Source of the DNA: Plastoroseomonas arctica
GTDB lineage: Bacteria; Pseudomonadota; Alphaproteobacteria; Acetobacterales; Acetobacteraceae
Assembly: GCF_018128965.1 (NCBI RefSeq)
Contig: NZ_JAAEDH010000017.1
Location: forward strand, 1 to 64,000
Direction: 5' to 3'
DNA: 64,000 nucleotides
Notes under the pieces: model-generated
The model's input: the letters and a program-made list of their open reading frames with translations, nothing else
Told to the model about the DNA's origin: nothing
Databases searched by the model: none
Translations under genes and position numbers: made by a program
Shown: positions 53,456-63,189 of the stretch, piece after piece
Layout of the letters: each line of letters begins with the position of its first letter
Numbering within the stretch: the stretch's first letter is position 1

Positions 53456-54748
53456 ATGCCCGATTCGCCTGACCCTCCGCGCACCAGACCGCTGCAGGAC
53501 CGCCGCTACGCGGTGCTCTTCGCGCTGGGCTTCTCGGCGGGATTGCCGCTGCCACTGGTGGCCGGCCAGGTGCTGCGGCAATGGCTGGCGGAAGCCGATC
53601 TGTCGCTGGGCACCATCGGGCTGACGGCGCTGATCGGGCTCGCCTACGCCTACAAGTTCCTCTGGTCGCCCGCACTCGACGCGATGCGGCCGCCCTTGCC
53701 TGGGCTTGGCCAACGACGCGGCTGGCTGCTGCCGATCCAGAGCGCGCTGGCGCTGAGCATCGCGGCGATCGCACTGACCGACCCGCGCGATGCGCTCACC
53801 GCGATGATCCTGGTCGCCGTGGTGGTCGCCTTCCTTTCGGCCAGCCAGGACATCGTCATCGATGCGCTGCGCATCGAGATTCTGGCCGAGCGCGAGCAGG
53901 CCTGGGGCCTGGCCGCCTATGTGTGGGGCTATCGCCTCGCACTGCTCGTCGCCGGCGGCGGCACGCTGTTCCTGGTCGCGCCGATCGGCTGGGGCGCGGC
54001 CTATGTGGTGATGGCGGCGCTCATGGGCGTTGGCATGGCGGCGACGCTGGCCGCGCGCGAGGCGCCGGCCCGCCGCATGCCGCCGATGGGGTTTGCGGCG
54101 CGGATGCGGGTCTCGGTGATCGAGCCCTTCGCGGATTTCACCCATCGCCCGCTCTGGCTCGCGATCCTGTTGTTTATCGCGCTGTACAAGCTGGGCGAGG
54201 CGCTGGCGGGGATCATGACCACGCCCTTCTATCGCGCGCTCGGCTTCACGCGGGAGGATGTGGCGACCGTCGCCACGGTGTTCGGCCTGGCGGCGACGCT
54301 GGCCGGCGCGCTGGCGGGCGGCTGGCTGGTCGGGCGCATCGGCACGGCGCGCGCCCTGGTGCTGACGGGCCTGGGGCAGATGCTGTCGAATTTGATGTAT
54401 GTCGCACTCGCCCATGCCGGGCATTCGATGCCGATGCTCTATGCCCAGGTGGGGGTCGAGAATTTCACCGACGGCCTGGCCGACGCGGCGTTCCTCACCT
54501 ATCTCAGCGCGCTGACGAATATCCGCTTCACGGCCACACAATATGCGCTGCTGTCCTCGCTCGCGGCCTTGCCGCTGCGCACGCTCGGCGCCTCGGGGGG
54601 CTGGCTCGCGGAATGGCTCGGCTGGCCGGATTTCTTTCTGCTCACCACCGCGGCCGCGCTGCCGGCGATGGCGATCATGCTGTTCCTGCTGTGGCGCATG
54701 CCCCCGCCCAAACGCGCGGGCCCCGAACCCGCAGCCTCATCTGGATGA
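53456..54748 (+). CDS. AmpG-like MFS transporter (muropeptide permease family)
   Basis: 430 residues with twelve membrane helices. The conserved N-terminal LGFSAGLPLPLVAGQVLRQWLAEAD and FLWSPALDAM, SQDIVIDALRIE and WGYRLALLVAGG motifs fit AmpG, which imports GlcNAc-anhydromuramyl peptides for cell-wall recycling and, in some bacteria, beta-lactamase induction. The closing FTATQYALLSSLAALPLRTLGA is also characteristic. An ATG at 53456 restores the usual N terminus, though the frame is open 95 codons further. No ampD, ampR or beta-lactamase gene is nearby. Confidence 0.88.
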   Translation: MPDSPDPPRTRPLQDRRYAVLFALGFSAGLPLPLVAGQVLRQWLAEADLSLGTIGLTALIGLAYAYKFLWSPALDAMRPPLPGLGQRRGWLLPIQSALALSIAAIALTDPRDALTAMILVAVVVAFLSASQDIVIDALRIEILAEREQAWGLAAYVWGYRLALLVAGGGTLFLVAPIGWGAAYVVMAALMGVGMAATLAAREAPARRMPPMGFAARMRVSVIEPFADFTHRPLWLAILLFIALYKLGEALAGIMTTPFYRALGFTREDVATVATVFGLAATLAGALAGGWLVGRIGTARALVLTGLGQMLSNLMYVALAHAGHSMPMLYAQVGVENFTDGLADAAFLTYLSALTNIRFTATQYALLSSLAALPLRTLGASGGWLAEWLGWPDFFLLTTAAALPAMAIMLFLLWRMPPPKRAGPEPAASSG

Positions 54749-54857
54749 CCTTTCCGGCCCACCCGCGAGCTCGAATGGGTGAATGCCGGCAGACCGGCGA
54801 GGCGAGCCGCCGGAGGGTACGAAAACGGCAGCCATTCTTCATGGCCGCTCCTCACCC

Positions 54858-55841
54858 TCAGATGCCGATGAGCGCCTTGAGATCCGCCTGCGGACGCGCG
54901 CCGAAATGGCTGATCACCTCGGAGGCGCAGATCGACCCCCAGCGCCCGCATTCGCCCACCGGCTTGCCGCGCGTGAGTGCGGCGAGGAACCCCGCCGCAT
55001 AGGCATCGCCCGCCCCCGTCGAATCGACCACCGTGGTCGGCACCGCCGGCACCGTAACGTGGGTCGTGCCCTCGATGACGACGGAGCCCTTCTCGCTCCG
55101 CGTCAGCGCGGCGAAGGCGGTGTCCTTGGCCGCGAGGGCGGCGGCTTCCTCGAAGCTCGCCACCTCGTAGAGCGCGAGTACCTCGGCCTCGTTGGCGAAC
55201 AGGATGTCGGCCTCGTTGCGCACGAATTCGCGGAAGGCGGCGCGGTGGCGCCCGACGCAGAACGGGTCCGAAAGGCTAATCGCGACGCGACGCCCCGCGG
55301 CGCGGGCCATGCGCGCGGCGCGACGGAAGGCGGCCTGCGCCGCCGGCGGGTCGAATAGGTAGCCCTCGAGGTAGACGACCATTGCGGCGGCGATGGAATC
55401 CTGGTCGAGGTCGCCCTCACCGAAGGTCACGCAGGCGCCGAGAAAGGTGTTCATTGTCCGCTGGCCATCGGGCGAGACCAGGATCATGCACCGCGCGGTC
55501 GGCGCCCCGCCGACCAGCGGGGGCGTCGGGAAATGCACGCCCACGGCCGTGATGTCGTGGCGGAAGGTCGCACCCAGCGCGTCATCGGCCACCTTGCCGA
55601 GAAATCCCACCTTGGCACCCAGCCCGGCGGCGACCGCGCAGCTGTTCGCGACAGACCCGCCGCTGCTTTCCACGCCGGGGCCCATCGCGGCGTAGATGCG
55701 ATCGGCGGCCTCGGCATCGATCAGCGCCATCGACCCCTTGGTCATGCCGTGCAAGGCGAGGAATTGATCCTCGGTGCGCGCCTGGACGTCGAGGATGGCG
55801 TTGCCGATCCCGAGGATATCGAGCGAAAGCGGAGTGGCCAT
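54858..55841 (-). CDS. PfkB-family carbohydrate/adenosine kinase
   Basis: 327 residues of a ribokinase fold. The N-terminal LGIGNAILDVQA, the sugar-binding GGSVANSCAV, and the catalytic DSTGAGDAYAAGF (Asp as base) near the C terminus are all present. The overall pattern is that of alphaproteobacterial adenosine kinases, which make AMP from adenosine; ribokinase or other sugar kinases cannot be excluded. The ATG at 55841 was taken because upstream frame translates to a low-complexity, unrelated sequence. It is divergent from the EI24-like gene. Confidence 0.88.
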   Translation of the reverse strand: MATPLSLDILGIGNAILDVQARTEDQFLALHGMTKGSMALIDAEAADRIYAAMGPGVESSGGSVANSCAVAAGLGAKVGFLGKVADDALGATFRHDITAVGVHFPTPPLVGGAPTARCMILVSPDGQRTMNTFLGACVTFGEGDLDQDSIAAAMVVYLEGYLFDPPAAQAAFRRAARMARAAGRRVAISLSDPFCVGRHRAAFREFVRNEADILFANEAEVLALYEVASFEEAAALAAKDTAFAALTRSEKGSVVIEGTTHVTVPAVPTTVVDSTGAGDAYAAGFLAALTRGKPVGECGRWGSICASEVISHFGARPQADLKALIGI

Positions 55842-55941
55842 GGCGCCGAACCCTTGCAGAGACGATGTCTTGATGAAACGGGGCCGGGCCATTGCGCCCC
55901 GGACGCCCAGGGGATAGGGCCCCCGCAACGGAAGAGCAACC

Positions 55942-56619
55942 ATGCCGCGCGCCATCCTGCTTGCCTTTGCCCAGTTGGACGACCCCGCCTTCCGCGCGCC
56001 GATCCTGTGGGGCGTGCTCGGCGCCGTCGTCGCCCTGTTGGGTCTCGCCGGTCTCGCGGCACTCGGCCTGGGCTGGGCGCTGGAGGGCTGGCCGGGCTGG
56101 CTCACCGCCATCATCCAGTTCGCCGGCGGCGCCGCCACGCTGCTCCTCGCCTGGTGGCTGTTCCTGCCCATCGCGGTGATGATCGCGAGCGGCTGCGCCG
56201 GCCCGGTGGTGACCGCGGTGGAGCGGCGCCACTACCCCCACGTGGTGCCGGCCGGCGGCGCCCCGCTGCTGCACCAGGCCTGGTGGGGCGTGGTGTTCGG
56301 GCTGCAGATGCTCGCGCTGCAGATCCTGTTGCTGCCGCTGGTGCTGTTCGTGCCGCTGCTCGGCGCGGTGCTCGCCTTCATCATCAGCGCCTATGCCATG
56401 GGCGTGGGCTTCTTCGAGGCGACGGCGCAGGCGCGCATGGGCGTGGTCGAGGCACGCGCGGCCCGGCGCGCGCGGCGATGGCAGGTTTGGCTGCTCGGCG
56501 CCGCGCTCGCGGCCCTGGCCGCCGTTCCGATCCTGAATCTGCTGATCGCGGTGATCGGCGTCGCGGCGTCCGTGCATCTTCTGCATGGCGGGCGGCGAGC
56601 GTTGCAGGACCGGCGATAA
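55942..56619 (+). CDS. EI24/CysZ-like membrane protein
   Basis: 225 residues with four or more long hydrophobic segments (LGVLGAVVALLGLAGL, FAGGAATLLLAWWLFLPIAV, LQILLLPLVLFVPLLGAVLAF, AALAALAAVPILNLLIAVIG). Y-A-M-G-x-x-FF and the terminal NLL region match the EI24 domain that includes the sulfate permease CysZ. No sulfate-assimilation genes lie nearby, so substrate is uncertain. It is single, with 170 bases before the bactofilin gene. Confidence 0.8.
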   Translation: MPRAILLAFAQLDDPAFRAPILWGVLGAVVALLGLAGLAALGLGWALEGWPGWLTAIIQFAGGAATLLLAWWLFLPIAVMIASGCAGPVVTAVERRHYPHVVPAGGAPLLHQAWWGVVFGLQMLALQILLLPLVLFVPLLGAVLAFIISAYAMGVGFFEATAQARMGVVEARAARRARRWQVWLLGAALAALAAVPILNLLIAVIGVAASVHLLHGGRRALQDRR

Positions 56620-56792
56620 GGGCGATTTCGGGCCTTGGGCGGTTGTCCCAGGCGCGGGTCGCGTGGTAGCCCGGACTGGCGATGGGGGCCGGAGTCCTGC
56701 AGCCAGGGGTGCAGGGGTCCGCATCGGCGCTTGAGGGGGCGCGCAACACAGTGTGCCCCGTAGCAATCCGACAGCAATTTTGGGGGACGAAC

Positions 56793-57434
56793 ATGTCCAT
56801 CTTCCGCAGCCGCCGCGACGACACACCCGGTGCCGCAGCCAATGAACCCGCGCCCGCACCCGCGACCGTGCCGGCGAACCGCGATCAGGACCTCACCATG
56901 CCGCCGTTCCGACCAGCCGCGTCCGCCCCGGTGGCATCGCTGCGCCCCGCCGCACCGGTGATGCCGGCGGCCCCGCCCGCGCGCGGCACCATCCCCGGCG
57001 CGCCCGCCCCGGCACCGCGGGGCCCGGCGGGCGCCGAAGCGGGTGAGCGCCGCACCCTCATCGTCGGCAAGGGCATCAGCCTGCAGGGCACCGTCGCCGA
57101 TGCCGAGCGCCTGGTCGTCGAGGGCACGGTCGAGAGCCAGATGATCCAGGCCCAGCAGCTCTATGTCAGCCATTCGGGCGTGTTCAAGGGCGAGGTCCAG
57201 GTCGAGGAGGCCGAGATCGCCGGAGTGTTCGACGGCACCATCACCGCCAATGGCAGCCTCACCATCCGCGCCACAGGCAAGGTGCTGGGTGTTGCGCGCA
57301 CGAAGCGGCTGTCGGTGGAGGAGGGCGGCCAGCTCTCCGGCCGTATGGAGATGCTGACCGACGGGCCGCAGCCGCGCCCGAGCTTCCCCGCCGCGGCGCC
57401 GGTCCTGGCGACCCGCGACGGCGGCGAGAGCTGA
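56793..57434 (+). CDS. Bactofilin
   Basis: 213 residues. A Pro/Ala-rich N-terminal tail (about 1-75) leads into a bactofilin right-handed beta-helix (about 80-190) with repeats such as GKGISLQGTVAD, VEGTVESQM, GVFKGEVQVEEAEI and VFDGTITANG. Bactofilins polymerise without nucleotides into membrane-associated scaffolds used for cell shape, stalks or chromosome/protein placement. A GGGGGA site precedes the ATG. No M23 peptidase partner is adjacent; the lipoprotein gene 55 bases downstream lies beyond a strong hairpin. Confidence 0.93.
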   Translation: MSIFRSRRDDTPGAAANEPAPAPATVPANRDQDLTMPPFRPAASAPVASLRPAAPVMPAAPPARGTIPGAPAPAPRGPAGAEAGERRTLIVGKGISLQGTVADAERLVVEGTVESQMIQAQQLYVSHSGVFKGEVQVEEAEIAGVFDGTITANGSLTIRATGKVLGVARTKRLSVEEGGQLSGRMEMLTDGPQPRPSFPAAAPVLATRDGGES

Positions 57435-57445
57435 GCGAGAGGCCA

Positions 57446-57470
57446 GCCCCGCGCGGCAGCCGCGCGGGGC
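57446..57470 (+). terminator. Strong hairpin after bactofilin gene
   Basis: GCCCCGCGCGG/CCGCGCGGGGC is a perfect 11-base stem with a 3-base loop, 12 bases after the bactofilin stop. It is very stable but lacks a T-run. Confidence 0.7.
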
Positions 57471-57489
57471 CGGCCCGGATGCGCGTCTG

Positions 57490-57984
57490 ATGCCGCCCTG
57501 GTTGCGATTCGTGCCGGTGCTCGCGCTTGCCGGTTGCGCGACCGGCGAGGATCCGGGCGCTGCCATGCAGGCGGCGCTCGACAGCAATCGCGCGAGCCTC
57601 GGGGCGATCCAGCCGCAGCCATTGCGACCGGTGCCCGCGCAGAGCGCGCCGGCCCCGGCCGCGCCGGTGACGGCGAGCGCACCCATCGCGGCCACGACGC
57701 AGCCGACGCCTTCATCCATCGGCGGCGGCGCGCCGGATACCGCGGCCGCCCTCATCGGTGCCGATCCGGACACGGTGCTGCGCATCCTCGGCCCGCCGCG
57801 GCTGCGGCGCAGCGAGGGCACCAGCGAGATCTGGCTCTATGCCGGGCCTGACTGCCACCTGGACCTGGTGCTCTATGCCGAAGCCGAGGGCGCCCGGGTC
57901 GCCCATGCCCAGGCGCGGGCCGATGGCGCCATTCCGCGCACTGAGACGGAGTGCCTCGCCGGCATCGCCCAGCGTGGCGTCTGA
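57490..57984 (+). CDS. Small OmlA/BamE-like lipoprotein
   Basis: 164 residues with a lipoprotein signal (FVPVLALAGC, lipidated Cys at 15), a 60-residue Pro/Ala/Gln-rich linker, and a compact C-terminal domain (about 95-160). The latter has the pattern G-x-x-P-x-x-L followed by IWLYAGPDCHLDLVLY, resembling the two-helix/three-strand SmpA/OmlA fold that supports outer-membrane complexes. The resemblance is at pattern level only; a role in envelope assembly is inference. It is 51 bases before the AEC transporter; this gap has GC-rich self-complementary sequence. Confidence 0.65.
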   Translation: MPPWLRFVPVLALAGCATGEDPGAAMQAALDSNRASLGAIQPQPLRPVPAQSAPAPAAPVTASAPIAATTQPTPSSIGGGAPDTAAALIGADPDTVLRILGPPRLRRSEGTSEIWLYAGPDCHLDLVLYAEAEGARVAHAQARADGAIPRTETECLAGIAQRGV

Positions 57985-58035
57985 GCGGCGTCGCGCCGGC
58001 GGCGCGCGCGCAGTTGCGCGCAGGCGCGCGCGGGC

Positions 58036-58959
58036 ATGAGCGCCTGGCTCGATGCCTTCGTGCCCTGCTTCGGCCTGCTCGCGCTGGGGGCGCTGCTCAA
58101 GGCGCAGCTGCTGCCCGACGACCGGGTGTGGGCCGGCATGGAGAAGTTGGTTTTCTGGGTGCTGCTGCCGGGCCTGATCGTCTCGGCCCTCGCCGAGGTC
58201 GACCTCTCCCGCCTGCCGCTGGGGCCGATGGCGGCCACCATCTGGGTGGCGCTGCTCGCCGGCACCGCGATCAGCGTCGCCCTTGCGCGACTGCTCGGCC
58301 AGGGGCCGGCCGCGCTCACCTCGGTGGTGCAGGGGGGCATCCGTTTCAACAACCTGATCGGCTTCGCGATCGGCGGCGCGCTGTTCGGCACCGAGGGCCT
58401 GGCACTCGCCGCCGTCGCGACCGGGCTGATCGTGCCCTGCGTGCAGCTGATCACGGTGCTGACCTTCGCGCTGGTGATGCCGCCCGTGGGTGCCGCCCGG
58501 ATCGCGCCGCTGCGAATGGCGCTGCAGGTGCTGCGCAATCCGCTGATGCTGGCTTGCATGATCGGCTTCGTCCTCGCCGCAGTCGGCGGCCTGCCGCCGG
58601 GGGTGAAGCCGATGGTGGCGGCCCTGGGGCGCGCCTCGGTCGCGCTGGGACTGCTTTGTGTCGGGGCGGCGCTGTCCGTCGCGAGCTTTTCCGACCGCCT
58701 GCCGGTGCAGGCCGCGACCGGCATCCTGAAGCTGGTGGTGATGCCGCTGCTCACCTGGACCTGCGCGATGGCCTTCGGGCTCGATGGGCTGCCGGCGCTC
58801 ATCGCCATCCTGTTCATGGCGCTGCCGACGGCGGCCACCAGCTACGTGATGGCGCGCGCGATGGGTGGCGATGCGCCGCTGATCGCCGCCATCACCACCA
58901 CCGAGCATATCGCCGCACTGGTCACCCTTCCCGTCTGGCTCATGCTTCTCAGCCGGTGA
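58036..58959 (+). CDS. AEC-family transporter
   Basis: 307 residues, ten membrane helices in two halves as in auxin-efflux-carrier (AEC/BART) proteins. The N-terminal LGALLKAQLL, the WAGMEKLVFWVLLPGLI segment and the GGALFGTEGLALAAVATGL region are typical. Bacterial members often export or import malate and other carboxylates. A Bug-family receptor follows 38 bases downstream, so a role in carboxylate transport fits, but the two are not known to work together as one system. Confidence 0.88.
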   Translation: MSAWLDAFVPCFGLLALGALLKAQLLPDDRVWAGMEKLVFWVLLPGLIVSALAEVDLSRLPLGPMAATIWVALLAGTAISVALARLLGQGPAALTSVVQGGIRFNNLIGFAIGGALFGTEGLALAAVATGLIVPCVQLITVLTFALVMPPVGAARIAPLRMALQVLRNPLMLACMIGFVLAAVGGLPPGVKPMVAALGRASVALGLLCVGAALSVASFSDRLPVQAATGILKLVVMPLLTWTCAMAFGLDGLPALIAILFMALPTAATSYVMARAMGGDAPLIAAITTTEHIAALVTLPVWLMLLSR

Positions 58960-58997
58960 CCGCGCAGCCAGACTGCGCGGGTGGCGAGGAGGTGGCG

Positions 58998-59960
58998 ATG
59001 GTTGGACGGCGCGGCGCACTGGCGGGGATCGCAGGCCTCGCATCCGGCGGCGCCCGGGCGCAGGGCTTTCCGGAACGGCCGCTGCGCTGGCTGGTCGGCT
59101 ACCCGCCGGGCGGCGCCTCGGATGTCTTCGCACGGCTGATCGCGGGGGAGATGGGGCCGCGCCTCGGGCAGCCGGTGGTGGTGGAGAACCGCCCCGGCGG
59201 CGGCGCCGTGCTCGCGAGCGAACTCGCCGCGCGCGCTGCACCCGATGGGCACACGCTGCTGCATGTGGACAATGGCATGCTGGTGGCCAACCCCGCGCTG
59301 TATGCTCGCCTGCCCTATGACCCTGACCGCGAATTGTCGGGCGTGGGCTTCATCGGTCGCTTCCCGTTGTTCATCGTGGTGCGGCCCGACAGTGCGGTTG
59401 CGGATTTCGCCGGGCTGCTCGCCGCGGCAAGGCTGCGCCCGCCCAATTACGGCACGCCGGGCATCGCCTCCCCGCACCACCTGGCGATGGAGATGGTCAA
59501 GCGGCGCAGCGGGCTCTCGGCCGAGCACGTGCCCTATCGCGGCGGGCCGGCCGCCATGCTGGACCTGCTGGCGGGCGCGCTGGATTGCGTGGTGATCGAT
59601 TGCGCGACCGGGCTGCCCTTCATCCGCGACGGCCGGGTGCGTGCGCTCGCGGTGCTGAGCGAGTCGCCCTCGGCGCAGGCGCCCGGCGTGCCGACGCTGC
59701 GCTCGCTCGGTCTTGCCGATGCCATCGCCTATGGCTGGCAGGGGATGAGCGTGCCGACCGGCACGCCGCCGACGGCGATCGCGCGCTTGCACGCGGTGCT
59801 CGGCGCCGCGGTCGGCAGCGATGCGGTGGCGCGGCGCATGGATGATCTCGGCATTGAGCGCGCGGTCATGTCGCCGCCGGAATTCCAGGACTTCGTGGCG
59901 GGCGAGGCCGCGACCTGGCGACCGCTGATCCGCGCACTGGGCATCCGGATCGATGGCTGA
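58998..59960 (+). CDS. Bug-family periplasmic solute receptor
   Basis: 320 residues. A short Sec or Tat leader (GRRGALAGIAGLASGGARAQ) is followed by the Bug core: LRWLVGYPPGGASDVFARL, ENRPGGGAVLASELAA, and VPYRGGPAAMLDLLAGALD. The family binds carboxylates. An AGGAGG site precedes the ATG. Third Bug gene in this window; none has TctA or TctB membrane partners here, but this one follows an AEC-type carboxylate carrier. Confidence 0.9.
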   Translation: MVGRRGALAGIAGLASGGARAQGFPERPLRWLVGYPPGGASDVFARLIAGEMGPRLGQPVVVENRPGGGAVLASELAARAAPDGHTLLHVDNGMLVANPALYARLPYDPDRELSGVGFIGRFPLFIVVRPDSAVADFAGLLAAARLRPPNYGTPGIASPHHLAMEMVKRRSGLSAEHVPYRGGPAAMLDLLAGALDCVVIDCATGLPFIRDGRVRALAVLSESPSAQAPGVPTLRSLGLADAIAYGWQGMSVPTGTPPTAIARLHAVLGAAVGSDAVARRMDDLGIERAVMSPPEFQDFVAGEAATWRPLIRALGIRIDG

Positions 59961-60082
59961 GACACAGCGGCCGTACCAGGCGACCCGAAGATCACGGTTT
60001 CGCGCCAGTTTTGTCAATCGCATTGCCGTGGCGCGTGCCGACGCCCACTGATCCCCCGGTCGCATCCGGGAGAGCCTTCATC

Positions 60083-60361
60083 ATGCTGCGCGCCATCCTC
60101 ATCGCCTGCCTCCTCGTCGCCGCGCCGGTCCTGGCGCAGGAACGCGTCGAGCCCGTGCCATCGTCACCCTCGGCAACGGAGCGCGCCGCCGCCCGCACCG
60201 GGGGCGGCATCGACCGCACGGCGCGACGCACTGGCAATGCGCTGGGTCGCGCGACGAACCGCACCGGCGCAGCCCTCGGTCGCGCGGGGCGCTGGACCGG
60301 GACGCGGCTGAACCGCGCGGCGCGCCGCACCGAGGCGCGCGTCGGCAGCGCGAACCGCTAG
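60083..60361 (+). CDS. Small basic exported protein with RTG repeats
   Basis: 92 residues. A clear Sec signal peptide (MLRAILIACLLVAAPVLAQ) is followed by about 70 residues of imperfect 11-residue repeats of the type R-T-G-x-A-L-x-R-A-x-x-R, rich in Arg, Ala, Gly, Thr with no acidic patches. It should form a cationic amphipathic helix or a loosely structured coat in the periplasm. I recognise no named family. It stands alone between a Bug receptor and the DUF488 gene, which runs on the opposite strand. Confidence 0.65.
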   Translation: MLRAILIACLLVAAPVLAQERVEPVPSSPSATERAAARTGGGIDRTARRTGNALGRATNRTGAALGRAGRWTGTRLNRAARRTEARVGSANR

Positions 60362-60382
60362 GGCCGCACCGATCCCGAACCG

Positions 60383-60799
60383 CTACAGGTGACGGATCGG
60401 CAGTCCGACTGCTTCGGCCACCAGGGTGCGGTGGCAATGCGCAGGGTCGGCTTCGAGGCACAGCAGGCACACCCGCTCGGCCCGCGCCCGCGCACCGAGC
60501 CGCGCCAGCGCATCCTGCTGTTCGGCGCCGCGCAGATGGACCGCGAAGATCTCCCGCATCACCGCCGGGCGGCCGGCACGCACCGCGGCGCGACCCTCGG
60601 CGGGGGTACCGAGCAGCTTCTCGTGCACATAGGTGATCCCCGCCCCGGCCAGCGCCTCCGAGAGCGCGCGCTTGGCGAAGCCCGGCTTGCGGCTATTGGC
60701 CAGCGCGCGGACATCGACGAGCGTCTGCACCCCCGCCCCCCGCAGCGCGCCGATCAGCCCGGCGGGCGTGGTGTTCTCATAGCCGATGGTGTGGATCAC
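60383..60799 (-). CDS. DUF488-family protein
   Basis: 138 residues. HTIGYENTTPAGLIGAL near the start, VDVRALANSRKPGFAKRAL, and CLLCLEADPAHCHR at the C terminus are the DUF488 signature, with conserved Cys and His. The family's function is not settled; nucleic-acid-related enzymes are suspected. The start is a GTG at 60799 that overlaps the maeB stop as GTGA; the frame upstream overlaps maeB further and is unlikely. No ribosome site, so translation is probably coupled to maeB. Confidence 0.8.
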   Translation of the reverse strand: MIHTIGYENTTPAGLIGALRGAGVQTLVDVRALANSRKPGFAKRALSEALAGAGITYVHEKLLGTPAEGRAAVRAGRPAVMREIFAVHLRGAEQQDALARLGARARAERVCLLCLEADPAHCHRTLVAEAVGLPIRHL

Positions 60800-63096
60800 C
60801 GCGCAATGGCGGCGTGCGCGGCAAGGCACGCGACATCGAGCACCTGGTTCACGCCGGCCTGCATCGGCACGATCTGCGCCGGGCGCGAGAGACCCAGCAG
60901 AAGCGGGCCGATCACTGTCGCACTCGTCAGCTGCGGGATGGCGCGGGTGAGGATATGCGCCGCGTAAAGTCCCGGCATGATCAGCACATTGGCCGGGCCG
61001 GTCAGGCGGCAGAAGGGATACAGCGTCTCGCGCAGCGTCGGGTTCAGCGCCACGTCGGCGGCCATCTCGCCATCATGCTCGAAATCCACGCCGGTCTTGT
61101 CGAGCAGCTTCACGGCGTCGCGCACGCTGCCCGGGATCACGCCCTTCGGGTCTCCAAAGGTCGAGAAGGAGAGGAACGCGACCCGCGGGTGCAGGCCCAG
61201 CCGGCGCGCGGCGACGGCCGATTGCCGCGCGATCTCCGCGAGCGTAGCCGCATCGGGGCGTTCATGAATGGCGGTGTCCGCCACCAGCACCGTGCCCGAG
61301 CGGCGCGTGACGATCAGCGACAGGCCGAACAGCACGCTGCGCGGCAAGGGGTCGATCGCCATGGTGATGCCCTCCAGCGCGGCCGAGTAGCTGCGGGTGG
61401 AGCCCGTGACCATCGCATCCGCGTCGCCGGCGGCGACCATGCAGGCGGCGAAGACGTTGCGGTCCTGGTTCACCAGGCGCTGGCAGTCACGCATCAGGAA
61501 CCCGTCGCGCTGGCGCTTGGCATAGAGCGCCTCGGCGTAGCGGATGTTGGAGGTGGACAGCCGCGCATTATGGATCTCGATGCCGTCCGGCAGCGGGATG
61601 CCGAGCGTGGCGGCCACCGCATGGACGCGGTCCTCGCGCCCGATCAGCACGGGCGTGCCGTAGCCCGCGTGGCGGAAGGCGATGGCGGCGCGGATGGTCT
61701 TTTCCTCCTCGCCCTCGGCGAAGACCACGCGCTTGGGATTGGCGCGCACGGCTTCGGCGATGGCTTCCAGCGCGCTCGCCGTGGCGTCCAGCCGCCCGGC
61801 AAGGTCGCGGGCATAGCGCGCGAGGTCGGGGATGGGCTTGCGCGCGACGCCGGACTCCATCGCGGCCTTGGCGACGGCGGGCGAGACGCGCGCGATCAGG
61901 CGCGGGTCGAAGGCATTGGGGATGATGTATTCCGGCCCGAAGCGCAGCGCGCGCCCGGCACCCGCACCGGCCACCTCCTCGGGCACGTCCTCGCGCGCGA
62001 GAAGCGCCAGCGCATTGGCCGCGGCGATCTTCATCGCCTCGTTGATGGTCGATGCCCGCACGTCCAGCGCACCGCGGAAGATGAAGGGGAAGCCCAGGAC
62101 GTTGTTGACCTGGTTGGGATAGTCCGAGCGGCCCGTCGCGATGATGCAATCGGGGCGCGCGGCCTTGGCCTCGTCGGGCGTGATCTCCGGGTCCGGATTG
62201 GCCATCGCGAAGATGATGGGCGCGGGGGCCATCGCGCGCACCATGTCCTGCGTCACCGCGCCTTTCGCGGACAGACCAAAAAAGCAATCCGCCCCTTCCA
62301 GCGCCTGGGTCAGCGTGCGGGCGTTGGTGTCCACCGCATGGGCGGATTTCCACTGGTTCATGCCCTCGGTGCGGCCGCGATAGACCACGCCCTTGGTGTC
62401 GCACATGATGACGTTCTCGGGCCGCATGCCCATCGCCTTGAGCAGTTCGGCACAGGCGACCGCGGCGGCACCGGCGCCATTGATGACCAGGCGCGTCTTC
62501 TTCAGATCCCGCCCTGTGAGGTGGGCAGCGTTGATGAGGCCCGCGGCGGCGACGATGGCGGTGCCGTGCTGGTCGTCATGGAAGACCGGAATGTCGAGCA
62601 GCTCGCGCAGCCGCTGCTCGATGATGAAGCATTCCGGCGCCTTGATGTCCTCCAGGTTGATCCCCCCGAAGGAGGGCCCGAGGTAACGCACGCAGTTCAC
62701 GAAGGCGTCCACATCCTCGGTGTCCAGGCACAGATCGATGCCGTCGACATCGGCGAAGCGCTTGAACAGCGCGACCTTGCCCTCCATCACCGGCTTCGAT
62801 GCCAGCGCGCCAAGATTGCCGAGGCCGAGTACCGCCGTGCCGTTCGAGATGACGGCCACGAAATTGCCCTTGGACGTGTAGTCATAGGCGAGCGCGGGAT
62901 CGCGGGCGATGTGCAGGCAGGGCTCGGCCACACCTGGCGAGTAGGCGAGGCTGAGGTCGCGCGCGGTGACCAGTGGCTTGGTCAGGCGTATCTCCAGCTT
63001 GCCGGGGCGACCCTCGGCGTGCATCGCCAGGGCTTCCTCGCCGGTGACGCGCGCGGTGCGGCTGTCAGGGGTGGGCAGGATCTTGGTGTCGTCCAT
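60796..63096 (-). CDS. maeB: NADP-dependent malic enzyme MaeB (malic domain fused to phosphotransacetylase-like domain)
   Basis: 766 residues. N-terminal malic-enzyme domain (about 1-160) has [10 protein letters not shown] (catalytic Tyr), [17 protein letters not shown] (Lys) and [12 protein letters not shown] (metal Asp). The NAD(P)-binding domain starts [15 protein letters not shown]. From about residue 435 a phosphotransacetylase-like regulatory domain is fused, opening [15 protein letters not shown]. It oxidises malate to pyruvate and CO2, making NADPH. The fused form is typical of large proteobacterial malic enzymes regulated by acetyl-CoA. The ATG at 63096 is the family start. It is divergent from mutS and coupled to DUF488. 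Confidence 0.95.
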   Translation of the reverse strand: MDDTKILPTPDSRTARVTGEEALAMHAEGRPGKLEIRLTKPLVTARDLSLAYSPGVAEPCLHIARDPALAYDYTSKGNFVAVISNGTAVLGLGNLGALASKPVMEGKVALFKRFADVDGIDLCLDTEDVDAFVNCVRYLGPSFGGINLEDIKAPECFIIEQRLRELLDIPVFHDDQHGTAIVAAAGLINAAHLTGRDLKKTRLVINGAGAAAVACAELLKAMGMRPENVIMCDTKGVVYRGRTEGMNQWKSAHAVDTNARTLTQALEGADCFFGLSAKGAVTQDMVRAMAPAPIIFAMANPDPEITPDEAKAARPDCIIATGRSDYPNQVNNVLGFPFIFRGALDVRASTINEAMKIAAANALALLAREDVPEEVAGAGAGRALRFGPEYIIPNAFDPRLIARVSPAVAKAAMESGVARKPIPDLARYARDLAGRLDATASALEAIAEAVRANPKRVVFAEGEEEKTIRAAIAFRHAGYGTPVLIGREDRVHAVAATLGIPLPDGIEIHNARLSTSNIRYAEALYAKRQRDGFLMRDCQRLVNQDRNVFAACMVAAGDADAMVTGSTRSYSAALEGITMAIDPLPRSVLFGLSLIVTRRSGTVLVADTAIHERPDAATLAEIARQSAVAARRLGLHPRVAFLSFSTFGDPKGVIPGSVRDAVKLLDKTGVDFEHDGEMAADVALNPTLRETLYPFCRLTGPANVLIMPGLYAAHILTRAIPQLTSATVIGPLLLGLSRPAQIVPMQAGVNQVLDVACLAAHAAIAR

Positions 63097-63189
63097 GATT
63101 TTGGCGCGCTCCCCGGCGGCAGATCGTATGAACGCCGATGATGGGCTGCGCGGCGAGCGTGCGCCACTCCCTCGCTTCGCAACTGCGGC

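Noticed and set aside
57985-58035. GC-rich self-complementary stretch before the AEC transporter as a riboswitch
   Set aside because: It is only alternating GC repeats (GCGCGCGCAGTTGCGCGC) with no known aptamer consensus; more likely composition-driven.
60814-63141. A 775-codon plus-strand frame opposite maeB
   Set aside because: It is the antisense shadow of the malic enzyme gene, which has complete family motifs. The shadow product shows none and is rich in Arg/His/Gly.
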